From an uncultured Thiomonas sp. (lineage in GTDB: Bacteria; Pseudomonadota; Gammaproteobacteria; Burkholderiales; Burkholderiaceae_C), in contig CALBRU010000248.1 in NCBI GenBank assembly GCA_937927695.1, forward strand, positions 1 to 16,361: 16,361 nt of DNA. The letters run 5' to 3'. Positions 6,663-13,234 of this stretch are shown piece by piece. The position numbers were made by a program, and so were the translations under genes. A model generated the notes under the pieces. That model was not told the DNA's origin, did no database searches, and saw nothing but the letters and a program-made list of their open reading frames with translations. The stretch's first letter is position 1, and each line of letters opens with the position of its first letter.

Positions 6663-7546
6663 GGGGCGTTCGGGGCAGTGGAGGCGGCGTGCACCTCCTG
6701 GTTGATGGCGTCGCGCAGGCGGCGGGCTTCGCGACGGGCGGCATCGACAAAATCGCGCCCGTTGCTGGCGTAGAGCACGCTGCGCGAGGCGTTGATGAGA
6801 AAGTTGCCGCGCGCCGCGCGCACGGTTGCCGCGAGGTCGCCGCCTTGCGCGCCGATGCCGGGGATGAGCAGCGGCGCCTCGGGGGCGACGGCGCGGATGC
6901 GTTCGATGTCCGCCGGGTTGGTGGCGCCGGCCACCAGGTCGTTCTGCCCGTAGCGATTCCAGTCGTGTGTGGCCAGCCGCGCCACGCGCTCGAACAGCAG
7001 CTCATCGCCCAGGTGGGCCGAGGCGCCTGCGGCCGAGCTGGTGTTCGATGCGGCAAGCGGCAGGGTCTGCAGATCGGCGCCGCCGGGGTTGGAGGTGCGG
7101 CACAGCACGAACAGCCCGCGCTCGGGGTAGTGCAAATAGGGTTCGACCGAATCGAAGCCCATGTAGGGCGACAGCGTCAGCGCGTCGGCGTTGAAGCGCA
7201 CGAAGGCCTCGCGGGCGTACTGCTCCGCGGTGGCGCCGATGTCGCCGCGTTTGGCATCGAGGATCACGGGCACGCTCGGCGCGGCCTTGCGGATATGGGC
7301 GATGAGTTGTTCGAGCTGGCCCTCCGCGCCCAACGCCGCAAAGTAGGCGATCTGCGGCTTGTAGGCACAGACCAGATCGGCCGTGGCATCGACGATGGCG
7401 GCGCAGAAGTCGAACAGCCGCAGCGGGTCGTTGGTCCAAGGCGCCGGAAAGCGCGAGGGCTCCGGGTCGAGACCGACGCACAGCGCCGAATTGTTGCGCT
7501 CGGCGGCCTCTTGCCACTGGTGGATGAAGGAGGGGCGGGTCGTCAT
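6659..7546 (-). CDS. pyrF: Orotidine 5'-phosphate decarboxylase (type 2)
   Basis: This 295-residue enzyme converts OMP to UMP, the last step of de novo UMP synthesis. Its length and sequence match the longer type 2 PyrF, not the short E. coli type. The N-terminal CVGLDPEPSRFP is at 23-34, AYKPQIAYFA at 61-70 supplies Lys63, and the catalytic LDAKRGDIG is at 96-104 (Asp97, Lys99, Asp102). Later blocks are LTLSPYMGFDSVEPY and VAGATNPADIERIR, with a phosphate-binding LLIPGIGAQGGD region. The ATG at 7546 is preferred; an ATG four codons upstream (7558) is possible, but it overlaps the candidate -10 box. The stop overlaps the moaC start by ATGA. It is divergent from dacB across 86 bases. Confidence 0.97.
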   Translation of the reverse strand: MTTRPSFIHQWQEAAERNNSALCVGLDPEPSRFPAPWTNDPLRLFDFCAAIVDATADLVCAYKPQIAYFAALGAEGQLEQLIAHIRKAAPSVPVILDAKRGDIGATAEQYAREAFVRFNADALTLSPYMGFDSVEPYLHYPERGLFVLCRTSNPGGADLQTLPLAASNTSSAAGASAHLGDELLFERVARLATHDWNRYGQNDLVAGATNPADIERIRAVAPEAPLLIPGIGAQGGDLAATVRAARGNFLINASRSVLYASNGRDFVDAARREARRLRDAINQEVHAASTAPNAP

Positions 7547-7556
7547 GATGCGGCGC

Positions 7557-7562
7557 ATTGTA
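7557..7562 (-). promoter_or_regulatory. Candidate -10 box (TACAAT) of pyrF
   Basis: On the minus strand CCTACAAT ends 10 bases before the preferred pyrF start. It is the same octamer found before tldD. No good -35 element is seen, and the implied leader is only a few bases long. Confidence 0.35.
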
Positions 7563-7632
7563 GGCAGGGGTATTGACGCCGCCTTGACGGCCTTGCAACT
7601 ACCATGATGCTGTTCCAGGAACACGCCCCGTC

Positions 7633-9078
7633 ATGCAACCCAGCCGCCGCCGTTTTCTAGCTTCCTCACTGGCCTTGACCGGCATGCCGCTTCTGGCCCG
7701 GGCGCAGCAGATCGGACTGGGCGCAACGGGGGCGCTGCCGACCAGTGTGGCGCAGGCGCTGGAGACGGCGCGTATTCCGCAGCAGTCCTGCGCGTTCGTG
7801 CTGCAAGCGCTCGATAGCCCGTCGCCCCAGATCGCGTTCAACGGCGCCGCGTTGATGAACCCGGCCTCCGTGCTCAAGCTCGTCACCACCTACGCGGCCC
7901 TGCGCATTCTCGGCCCGGCCTATGTGTGGAAGACGCCGGTGTACGCCACGGGGCCGATCCGCACCGGGGTGCTGCAGGGCGATCTGGCCTTCGTCGGCAG
8001 CGGCGACCCGCATCTCATGGCCAACAACTTGTGGAGCATCGCGGTACGGCTGCGCGATCTGGGCATCCGCCGCATTCGCGGCGATGTGCTCATCGACCGT
8101 CAGGCTTTCGATCTTCCGCCGCACAACCCCGCCGCCTTCGACGGCGACGCCACCGCCCCCTACAACGTCGGCCCCGACCCCTTTCTGGTGAACTTCGGCG
8201 TGCTGCGCTTGGGCTTCGTGCCCGACGCTCAGGGGCAACAGGTGCGCGTCACGGTGGAGCCGCCGGTGGCGGGCTTCGATCTGCGCGAAGCACCCAAGCT
8301 CACCTCTGCGGCCTGCGGCAACTGGAAGGACAAGTTGCGCGCCGACTGGAAGCAGCCCTTCGCGCCGCGCTTCGCCGGGGGCTTTGCGGCCGCCTGCGGG
8401 CCGCAGACCTGGAATATCGCCCCCGAAGTGAGTGACAACGCCTATGTGCACCGACTGCTGGGCGCGCTGTTTGCGCAGGTCGGCATCGATTGGAAGGGGC
8501 GGGTTCGCACCGCCAACCTGCCTGCGGGCGCCACCGAACTGACCGTGTGGGACTCACCCGCGCTCGCCGTGCTGGTGCGCGACATCAACAAATACAGCAA
8601 CAACGTCATGGCGCAGCAGGTGTTCCTCACCCTGGCGCTGCAGGCCGGTGCGCAGCGCGCGACTTGGGGCCTAGCGCAGCAGGCGGTGGAGCAGTGGTTG
8701 TCCACCCACAACTTGTCCATGCCCGGTCTTGTGCTGGACAACGGCTGCGGCCTGTCGCGCATCGCGCGCATTTCGGCGGCGGATCTCAATGCGCTGCTGC
8801 GCGCTGCGTGGAACAGCCCGGTCATGCCCGAATTCGTGTCATCGCTGCCCTTGGCCGGAGAAGACGGCACGCTGCGCCGCCATTTCCGCGATCCTGACAC
8901 CGCTGGCCGCATTCACGCCAAGACCGGCAGCCTCGACGGCGTGTTGTCTCTGGCCGGGTATGCGCAAACCCGCGCCGGGCAGCGCTACACCTTTGCCGCG
9001 CTGGTGAACGACCCACGTGCCGGCGGCGCCTGGCCTGCGCTAGAAGCCTTCATCAACGGCTTCATGCAGACGGCTTGA
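7633..9078 (+). CDS. dacB: D-alanyl-D-alanine carboxypeptidase/endopeptidase (PBP4, DacB)
   Basis: This 481-residue penicillin-binding protein of the S13/PBP4 family trims peptidoglycan in the periplasm. The three active-site motifs are in order: SVLK at 79-82 (nucleophile Ser79, Lys82), SNN at 322-324, and KTG at 430-432. The 240-residue gap between the first two motifs is the insertion typical of class C PBP4. The N-terminus reads SRRRFLASS (4-12), a near-consensus twin-arginine motif, followed by a hydrophobic stretch and ARA before Gln25 as the likely cleavage site. E. coli DacB uses the Sec route, so a Tat-type signal would be unusual. Two TTGACG hexamers, 11 bases apart, lie in the 86-base gap upstream, but neither has a good -10 partner. 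No strong Shine-Dalgarno sequence is seen. Confidence 0.96.
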   Translation: MQPSRRRFLASSLALTGMPLLARAQQIGLGATGALPTSVAQALETARIPQQSCAFVLQALDSPSPQIAFNGAALMNPASVLKLVTTYAALRILGPAYVWKTPVYATGPIRTGVLQGDLAFVGSGDPHLMANNLWSIAVRLRDLGIRRIRGDVLIDRQAFDLPPHNPAAFDGDATAPYNVGPDPFLVNFGVLRLGFVPDAQGQQVRVTVEPPVAGFDLREAPKLTSAACGNWKDKLRADWKQPFAPRFAGGFAAACGPQTWNIAPEVSDNAYVHRLLGALFAQVGIDWKGRVRTANLPAGATELTVWDSPALAVLVRDINKYSNNVMAQQVFLTLALQAGAQRATWGLAQQAVEQWLSTHNLSMPGLVLDNGCGLSRIARISAADLNALLRAAWNSPVMPEFVSSLPLAGEDGTLRRHFRDPDTAGRIHAKTGSLDGVLSLAGYAQTRAGQRYTFAALVNDPRAGGAWPALEAFINGFMQTA

Positions 9079-9115
9079 GCGCGTCCTTCGCCGACCCTTT
9101 ATTCGAGAGCTCCTC

Positions 9116-9391
9116 ATGGCCTTTTATCCCACCGATCTCATCGGCTACGGAGCGGCGTTTCTCACCACCGTGTCTTTCGTGCCGCAGGCCTGGCTGACGG
9201 TTCGCACGCGCGATGTTTCGGGGATTTCGCTCGGCATGTACACCTTGTTCACCGCAGGCGTGGCGCTCTGGCTGGCTTATGGCGTCATCCAGCGGAGTTG
9301 GCCCCTGGTGGGTGCCAACGCGGTGACTTTTCTGCTGGCGCTGGTCGTGCTGATCATGCGACTGCGTTATGGCGCGCGGAAAGTGGCTTGA
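9116..9391 (+). CDS. SemiSWEET-type PQ-loop transporter
   Basis: This 91-residue protein has three membrane helices at about 8-26, 39-57 and 63-82. The PQ-loop motif FVPQAWLTVRTRDVSGIS is at 21-38, with Pro23 and Gln24 at the end of helix 1. Length and layout are those of bacterial SemiSWEETs, which dimerise to move sugars across the inner membrane. The substrate cannot be told from sequence. It starts 37 bases after dacB on the same strand and may be co-transcribed. The Shine-Dalgarno sequence is poor (GAGAG, about nine bases upstream). Confidence 0.92.
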   Translation: MAFYPTDLIGYGAAFLTTVSFVPQAWLTVRTRDVSGISLGMYTLFTAGVALWLAYGVIQRSWPLVGANAVTFLLALVVLIMRLRYGARKVA

Positions 9392-9430
9392 TCCGTTGTT
9401 TTGCTGCGCCGCAGCGAGCGCTTCGATACC

Positions 9431-9580
9431 TCACTTAGACAGATCATCGGGCGTCACTTCGATCTTCCTTGGATCGTCCAAAAACTTGTAAGTAATTTGG
9501 TGGTTTTGAAGTTTTAATTCCATCAAAATTGCTTTACAATCTACCCATTGATATTTTGATTCAATGAGTCTCCAGAAATA
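9431..9580 (-). pseudogene. AT-rich C-terminal gene remnant
   Basis: On the minus strand a frame is open from 9580 to the TGA at 9433-9431 (49 codons). It contains an ATG at 9523 that would give a 30-residue product ending KIEVTPDDLSK. The residue mix is that of a real soluble protein (YFWRLIESKYQW, ITYKFLDDPRK) and unlike the Arg/Ala/Pro-rich shadows of GC-rich DNA. No Shine-Dalgarno sequence precedes the ATG, and two stops stand just before the frame, so it looks like the tail of a lost gene rather than an intact small gene. I do not recognise the family. A second minus frame overlaps its 5' part (GDSLNQNING before TAG at 9543-9541), which could be the same old gene after a frameshift. Confidence 0.4.
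9512..9540 (+). promoter_or_regulatory. Weak candidate promoter for the gpsA operon
   Basis: TACAAT at 9535-9540 could be a -10 box with TTTTAA at 9512-9517 as a poor -35, 17 bases apart. A start near 9547 would give a leader of about 280 bases that includes the hairpin cluster. The region is AT-rich, so chance matches are likely. Confidence 0.2.
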
Positions 9581-9624
9581 TCACTACAAGTAGCGAGTTC
9601 TATTTGTGCCTTCTGGTGTGCCCC

Positions 9625-9804
9625 CTGGCCTGCGCGGGCCAGAAATTTCTCGTTCGTCTCCTGGACGGCATAAGGGGTTCAAGCCAACCCCGCGTTTCAT
9701 GGCATTCGCTCTGAATGCCCCCCGGCCGCGTTTGCACGCGCGGCCACCCAGTCGCCACGCCCCGCCTTGCCGGGCGTCCTGAAATTGGACAACCTCCTGG
9801 GTTG
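9625..9804 (+). other. Cluster of six hairpins in the gpsA leader
   Basis: Six non-overlapping inverted repeats follow one another: CTGGCC/GGCCAG (9625-9642, followed by AAATTTCT), GGGGTT/AACCCC (9674-9691), GGCATTC/GAATGCC (9701-9719), GGCCGCG/CGCGGCC (9724-9745), ACGCCC/GGGCGT (9757-9777) and CAACC/GGTTG (9790-9804). The last lies 11 bases before the gpsA Shine-Dalgarno sequence. They could form a structured 5' leader that controls the osmolyte operon, or be a mobile-element or REP-like remnant. I match them to no known riboswitch. Confidence 0.45.
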
Positions 9805-9825
9805 CCCACGACCTTGGGAGAGTCC

Positions 9826-10998
9826 ATGCAAAACTCTGCTTCATCATTCAGCTTCGGCAAGTCGACCCCTGCCCCCGTCGTGGCCGTGATCGGCGCTGGC
9901 GCGTGGGGCACGGCACTGGCCTGTGCCCTGCGGCGCGGCGGGCTGGAGGTGCGCCTGTGGGCGCGTCGCCCCGATCTCACTCACGCCATCGCCACCCAGG
10001 CGCGCAATCCGCGTCATCTGCCGGAACTGGTATTGCCTGCGGGCCTGAAGGCAAGCAGCCAGATGGCCGAGGTGCTGGACGGCGCCGACGCGGTGTTCAT
10101 GGCGGTGCCGTCGGCGGCGCTGCGCGAGGTGGCGCGCGCCGCCTCGCCTTTGCTGCAGCGGCGCGCTGTGGTGTTGGCCGCCTGCAAAGGGATCGAGCGC
10201 GACAGCGGCGCGCTGATGACTCAGGTGTTGCAGCAGGAGTTGCGGCCGGGCGTGCTCATCGGTGCGATCGGCGGGCCGAGCTTTGCGCATGAGGTGGTGC
10301 GCGGGCAGGCTGCCGCGCTCACGGTCGGACTGCCTGCGCTGCGTCAGCGCGGTGCGGTCGATGTGCAGAGCCACGCGCAGCGGTTGATGGGGGCCTTGCG
10401 CGCAGCATTCGCCGCAGGTCAGGTGCAGCTTGAGGTGACGGACGACGCTATCGGCGTGCAGGTCGGCGGGGCGCTCAAAAACATGATCGCCATCGCCTGC
10501 GGCATGGCGATGAGCTGCGAGCAGGGCGAGAACGCGCGTGCGGCCATTCTCACCCGCGGCTTGCAAGACATGCGCCGGCTCACCCTGGGGCTGGGCGGCC
10601 GCCCTGAAACCCTGCTGTCGAGCGCGGGCGCGGGCGATCTGTTTCTCACGGCGTCGTCGGCGCAATCGCGCAACACCCGGCTGGGCATGCGGCTGGGGCG
10701 CGGCGAATTCCCAGACGGCGCGGGCGAGTTGGCCGAAGGCGTGATCAGTAGCCAGTCGGTGCAAATTCTGGAGCGACGGCTGGGTCTGCATTTGCAGGTG
10801 GCGGCTGCGGTGCGCGATGTGCTGGGGCGGCGTCAAACCGCAGACGATGCCTTGCGGCGCCTGTTGACTCAACCCGCGCAACAGGACGACTCACTCGGCT
10901 TGCCCGTCGCTTCGGGCGCGCATGCGCACCGCTTGCTGCGCGACACGCAGGGCTTGCGGCCCACCTTGTCCCGCGCGCAGTCGCGGCAGTCGCAATGA
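9826..10998 (+). CDS. gpsA: Glycerol-3-phosphate dehydrogenase (NAD(P)+)
   Basis: This 390-residue enzyme reduces dihydroxyacetone phosphate to sn-glycerol-3-phosphate in the cytoplasm. The Rossmann motif GAGAWG is at 23-28, CKGIE at 120-124, GGPSFAHEV at 149-157, GGALKNMIAIACG at 214-226 with the catalytic Lys218, SAGAGDLFLT at 266-275, and the substrate-binding Arg282-Asn283. The start at 9826 is set by GGGAGA five to ten bases upstream; an in-frame ATG further up (9715) lies inside the hairpin cluster and is rejected. The protein runs about 45 residues past the usual end of the family, with a tail rich in Gln, Arg and Ser and no visible domain. It is followed 11 bases later by a HAD phosphatase and then ggpS, so it probably supplies the acceptor for glucosylglycerol-phosphate. 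It may be a second, dedicated gpsA copy. Confidence 0.95.
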   Translation: MQNSASSFSFGKSTPAPVVAVIGAGAWGTALACALRRGGLEVRLWARRPDLTHAIATQARNPRHLPELVLPAGLKASSQMAEVLDGADAVFMAVPSAALREVARAASPLLQRRAVVLAACKGIERDSGALMTQVLQQELRPGVLIGAIGGPSFAHEVVRGQAAALTVGLPALRQRGAVDVQSHAQRLMGALRAAFAAGQVQLEVTDDAIGVQVGGALKNMIAIACGMAMSCEQGENARAAILTRGLQDMRRLTLGLGGRPETLLSSAGAGDLFLTASSAQSRNTRLGMRLGRGEFPDGAGELAEGVISSQSVQILERRLGLHLQVAAAVRDVLGRRQTADDALRRLLTQPAQQDDSLGLPVASGAHAHRLLRDTQGLRPTLSRAQSRQSQ

Positions 10999-11009
10999 AG
11001 GAGATGTCC

Positions 11010-11780
11010 ATGCCGCAAACCATTCTGGCCACCGATCTGGACGGCACCTTTCTGGGCGGCAACGAGGCGCAGCGCGCGGCCTTGTATGCCTGGATCGCGC
11101 AGCGCCGTAGCGAGATCGTGCTGATTTTTGTCAGCGGTCGCGGGCTCGATTTCATGCGCCAACTCGCGCGCGATCTACCGGTGCAGCCCGATCATGTGAT
11201 TGGCGACGTGGGCACCAGCGTGGCGACCGGCGCCGACTTCACGCCCATTCCGGCCATCGATCATTGGCTCGACGCGAGCTGGCCTGGCGATCGCGTGCAG
11301 CAGATCGACGACATCGTCCGTCGGCATCCAGAGCTGCAGCCCCAACCGCCGCACGGCGGCCGTAGGCGCTCGTATTTTTACCGTCGCCCGGAGCCGGTGC
11401 AGGTGGCCGCGACTGAATTGCGGCGACTCGGCTTCGACACCCTGATGTCGGACAACCAGTATTTCGATGTGCTGCCGCGCGGGGTGCAGAAAGGCTCGAC
11501 CCTGTTGCGCACCCTGGCCGCGCTCGGCCTGCCCGAACACCGCACCCTGGTGGCCGGCGACACCCTCAACGATCTGTCGATGTTCCAGACCGGCCTGACC
11601 GGCGTGGCCGTGAGCAACCGCGAGGCCGCGCTGGATCATGCCATCACGCCGCATACCAATGTGTACCGCAGCGCCCAGCCGGGCGCAGCCGGGGTGCTCG
11701 ACGCCTTGCAGCGATTTCATCAACAGGGAGATATCAATGGCTTCATCTCTGGTCATCGTCTATCACAGACAACCGTATGA
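11010..11780 (+). CDS. HAD-IIB phosphatase, probable glucosylglycerol-phosphate phosphatase
   Basis: This 256-residue protein has all four HAD motifs: DLDGT at 9-13 (nucleophile Asp9, acid Asp11), SGR at 42-44, Lys161 in GVQKGS, and GDTLND at 183-188 (Asp184, Asp188). The cap region between motifs II and III is the IIB type shared with sucrose-phosphate and trehalose-phosphate phosphatases. The start at 11010 is chosen for AAGGAG six bases upstream; ATGs at 10995 and 11004 are possible. The last 44 bases overlap ggpS in another frame. Because some proteobacterial glucosylglycerol systems fuse a HAD phosphatase to the synthase (GgpPS), I infer that it dephosphorylates glucosylglycerol-phosphate. 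The inference rests on family plus context; activity on another sugar phosphate is possible. Confidence 0.85.
   Translation: MPQTILATDLDGTFLGGNEAQRAALYAWIAQRRSEIVLIFVSGRGLDFMRQLARDLPVQPDHVIGDVGTSVATGADFTPIPAIDHWLDASWPGDRVQQIDDIVRRHPELQPQPPHGGRRRSYFYRRPEPVQVAATELRRLGFDTLMSDNQYFDVLPRGVQKGSTLLRTLAALGLPEHRTLVAGDTLNDLSMFQTGLTGVAVSNREAALDHAITPHTNVYRSAQPGAAGVLDALQRFHQQGDINGFISGHRLSQTTV
11727..11739 (+). promoter_or_regulatory. Ribosome binding site and start of ggpS inside the phosphatase gene
   Basis: GGAG at 11727-11730 stands six bases before the ATG at 11737. Both lie within the coding sequence of the phosphatase gene, whose stop is 44 bases past the ggpS start. This decides the ggpS start over an in-frame ATG at 11638 and shows tight translational linkage. 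Confidence 0.85.
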
Positions 11781-13218
11781 GGAACACAGCGAGGGCGGCC
11801 AGACCGTTCTGAGGGAAAACAAAAGCCCCAACGGCATCGTGCCAGCCCTCAAGGGCTTCATCGGCCAGGTTGACCGAGCGAGCTGGGTAGCGTGGAAAAA
11901 GGCGCCGACGGGGAAGGCCGCGAAGTTCGAGCGCCGCATCACGGTCAACGACAGTTATGGCAGCTATGAAGTCGTGCGCTTGCCCCTCACGACCGAGCAG
12001 ATCAGCCAGTTCTATCACGTCGTCTCGAAAGAGGCGCTGTGGCCCATCCTCAACAGCTTTCCCTCGCTCTACTCCACCGAGAACTGCCAGTGGAGCGTGT
12101 TCCGCGAGGTCAATCGCCTGTTTGCCGAAGCCGCCTGCGCCGAGGCCGCGCCGGGGGCGGTGATCTGGATGCACGACTACAACCTGTGGCTGGTGCCGGG
12201 TTTCGTGCGGCAGATGCGACCGGATGTGAAGGTCGCCTTCTTCCACCACACGCCGTTTCCGGCGCCCGATGTGTTCAACATCCTGCCCTGGCGCGACGAA
12301 ATCCTGGCCTCGCTGCTCGAGTGCGATCTGGTGGGCTTTCACGTGCCGCGCTACGCCCGCAATTTCGCGGCGCTGGTGCAGTCGCTGCGCAGAATCGACG
12401 GGCTGGTCGAGCGCGCGGTGGAGCCGGAACTGCGGGCCACGGGCACCGCGCTGTCCGAGCCGGTCACGCCAGTGTCCATCACCGTGGGCGGGCGCACGAT
12501 CCGCATCGACGCCTCTCCCATCGGTACCCATGCCGACCTCATCCGCAGCACGGTACAGAAGCCCGATAACCTGGCGCGGGTGGCGCACATCCGCCGCGAA
12601 ATGGCCGGGCAGACCACCATCGTGTCGATCGGCCGGGTGGACTATGCCAAGGGCACGCGCGAAATGCTGCTGGCCTTCGAGCGGCTGCTGGTGCGCCGCC
12701 CCGAGTTGCACGGCAAGGTCAGGCTGCTGGTCACCGCAGTGGCCGCAGCCGACGGCATGCGCGTCTACAAACGGGCGCAGCAGAACATCGAACAGCTCGT
12801 CGGGCGCATCAACGGCCATCACGGCTCGCTCACCTGGACGCCCATCCTGCTGTCCACCACGCCCATGCCTTTCGAGGAGACGCTGAGCTATTACCGCGCC
12901 GCCGACATCTGCTGGATTACGCCGCTGCGCGACGGCCTGAATCTCGTGGCCAAAGAGTTCATCGCCGCGCATGTGAACGAGAGCGGCGTGCTGGTGCTGT
13001 CGGAGTTCGCCGGTGCAGCGGTCGAGCTGCAGGACGCCGTGCTGGTCAACCCCTACAGCATCAGCCAGATGGACGAGGCCATCGACCGGGCGCTGGACAT
13101 GCCGCGCGACGAACAGCGCGAGCGCATGCAGCGCATGGATGCACTCATCCAACGTTACGACATCACCCACTGGACACACCACGTGCTCGAACTGTTTGCG
13201 CAGTTGCGGGCGCAGTAA
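11737..13218 (+). CDS. ggpS: Glucosylglycerol-phosphate synthase (GT20)
   Basis: This 493-residue glycosyltransferase of family 20 joins glucose from ADP-glucose to glycerol-3-phosphate, the committed step to the compatible solute glucosylglycerol. It begins SLVIVYHRQPYEE (4-16) and PNGIVPALK (31-39), the GgpS style, rather than the SNRL start of trehalose-6-phosphate synthase. GT20 blocks follow: MHDYNLWLVP (145-154), FFHHTPFP (168-175), DLVGFHVPRYARNF (197-210), GRVDYAKG (299-306, nucleotide-sugar-binding Arg300 and Lys306), TPLRDGLNLVAKEF (395-408) and VLSEFAGAAVEL (420-431). The length matches the family. It overlaps the phosphatase gene by 44 bases and precedes an mscS gene by 16. The main alternative, OtsA, is disfavoured by the N-terminus and by the G3P-making gpsA two genes upstream. 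Confidence 0.93.
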   Translation: MASSLVIVYHRQPYEEHSEGGQTVLRENKSPNGIVPALKGFIGQVDRASWVAWKKAPTGKAAKFERRITVNDSYGSYEVVRLPLTTEQISQFYHVVSKEALWPILNSFPSLYSTENCQWSVFREVNRLFAEAACAEAAPGAVIWMHDYNLWLVPGFVRQMRPDVKVAFFHHTPFPAPDVFNILPWRDEILASLLECDLVGFHVPRYARNFAALVQSLRRIDGLVERAVEPELRATGTALSEPVTPVSITVGGRTIRIDASPIGTHADLIRSTVQKPDNLARVAHIRREMAGQTTIVSIGRVDYAKGTREMLLAFERLLVRRPELHGKVRLLVTAVAAADGMRVYKRAQQNIEQLVGRINGHHGSLTWTPILLSTTPMPFEETLSYYRAADICWITPLRDGLNLVAKEFIAAHVNESGVLVLSEFAGAAVELQDAVLVNPYSISQMDEAIDRALDMPRDEQRERMQRMDALIQRYDITHWTHHVLELFAQLRAQ

Positions 13219-13234
13219 GCCGAGCAATCCAGCG

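Larger units (their letters stand above)
9392..9825. other. Gene-free stretch: AT-rich island plus hairpin cluster
   Basis: This is the longest non-coding stretch of the window. Bases 9481-9600 hold 37 G or C in 120 by hand count (about 31%), against a clearly GC-rich background. From about 9620 the sequence is again GC-rich and contains six short hairpins up to 9804, then GGGAGA and the gpsA start. The island carries a small minus-strand reading frame described separately. The pattern suggests a foreign insertion remnant beside a structured gpsA leader. Confidence 0.7.

Noticed and set aside
4605..6773. Plus-strand open frame of 722 codons across tldD and moaC.
   Set aside because: It covers two certain minus-strand genes; the Ala/His/Val-rich sequence is a mirror of their third-position GC.
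9400..9413. Hairpin GCTGC-GCC-GCAGC after the SemiSWEET gene as a terminator.
   Set aside because: The stem is only 5 bp and no T run follows it on either strand.
4379..9438. ACCTCACTTAG occurs at 4379-4389 and 9428-9438.
   Set aside because: An 11-base match is expected by chance many times in 16 kb, and the flanks share nothing; it is no evidence for a mobile-element end.
9715..9825. Upstream in-frame start for gpsA at 9715.
   Set aside because: It would add 37 residues encoded by the hairpin cluster, lacks a Shine-Dalgarno sequence, and the start at 9826 has GGGAGA at proper spacing.
11010..13218. Trehalose synthesis (otsB-otsA) as the meaning of the phosphatase-GT20 pair.
   Set aside because: The GT20 protein has the GgpS-type N-terminus (VIVYHRQPYEE) rather than the OtsA SNRL start, and it is linked to gpsA, which makes the GgpS acceptor.
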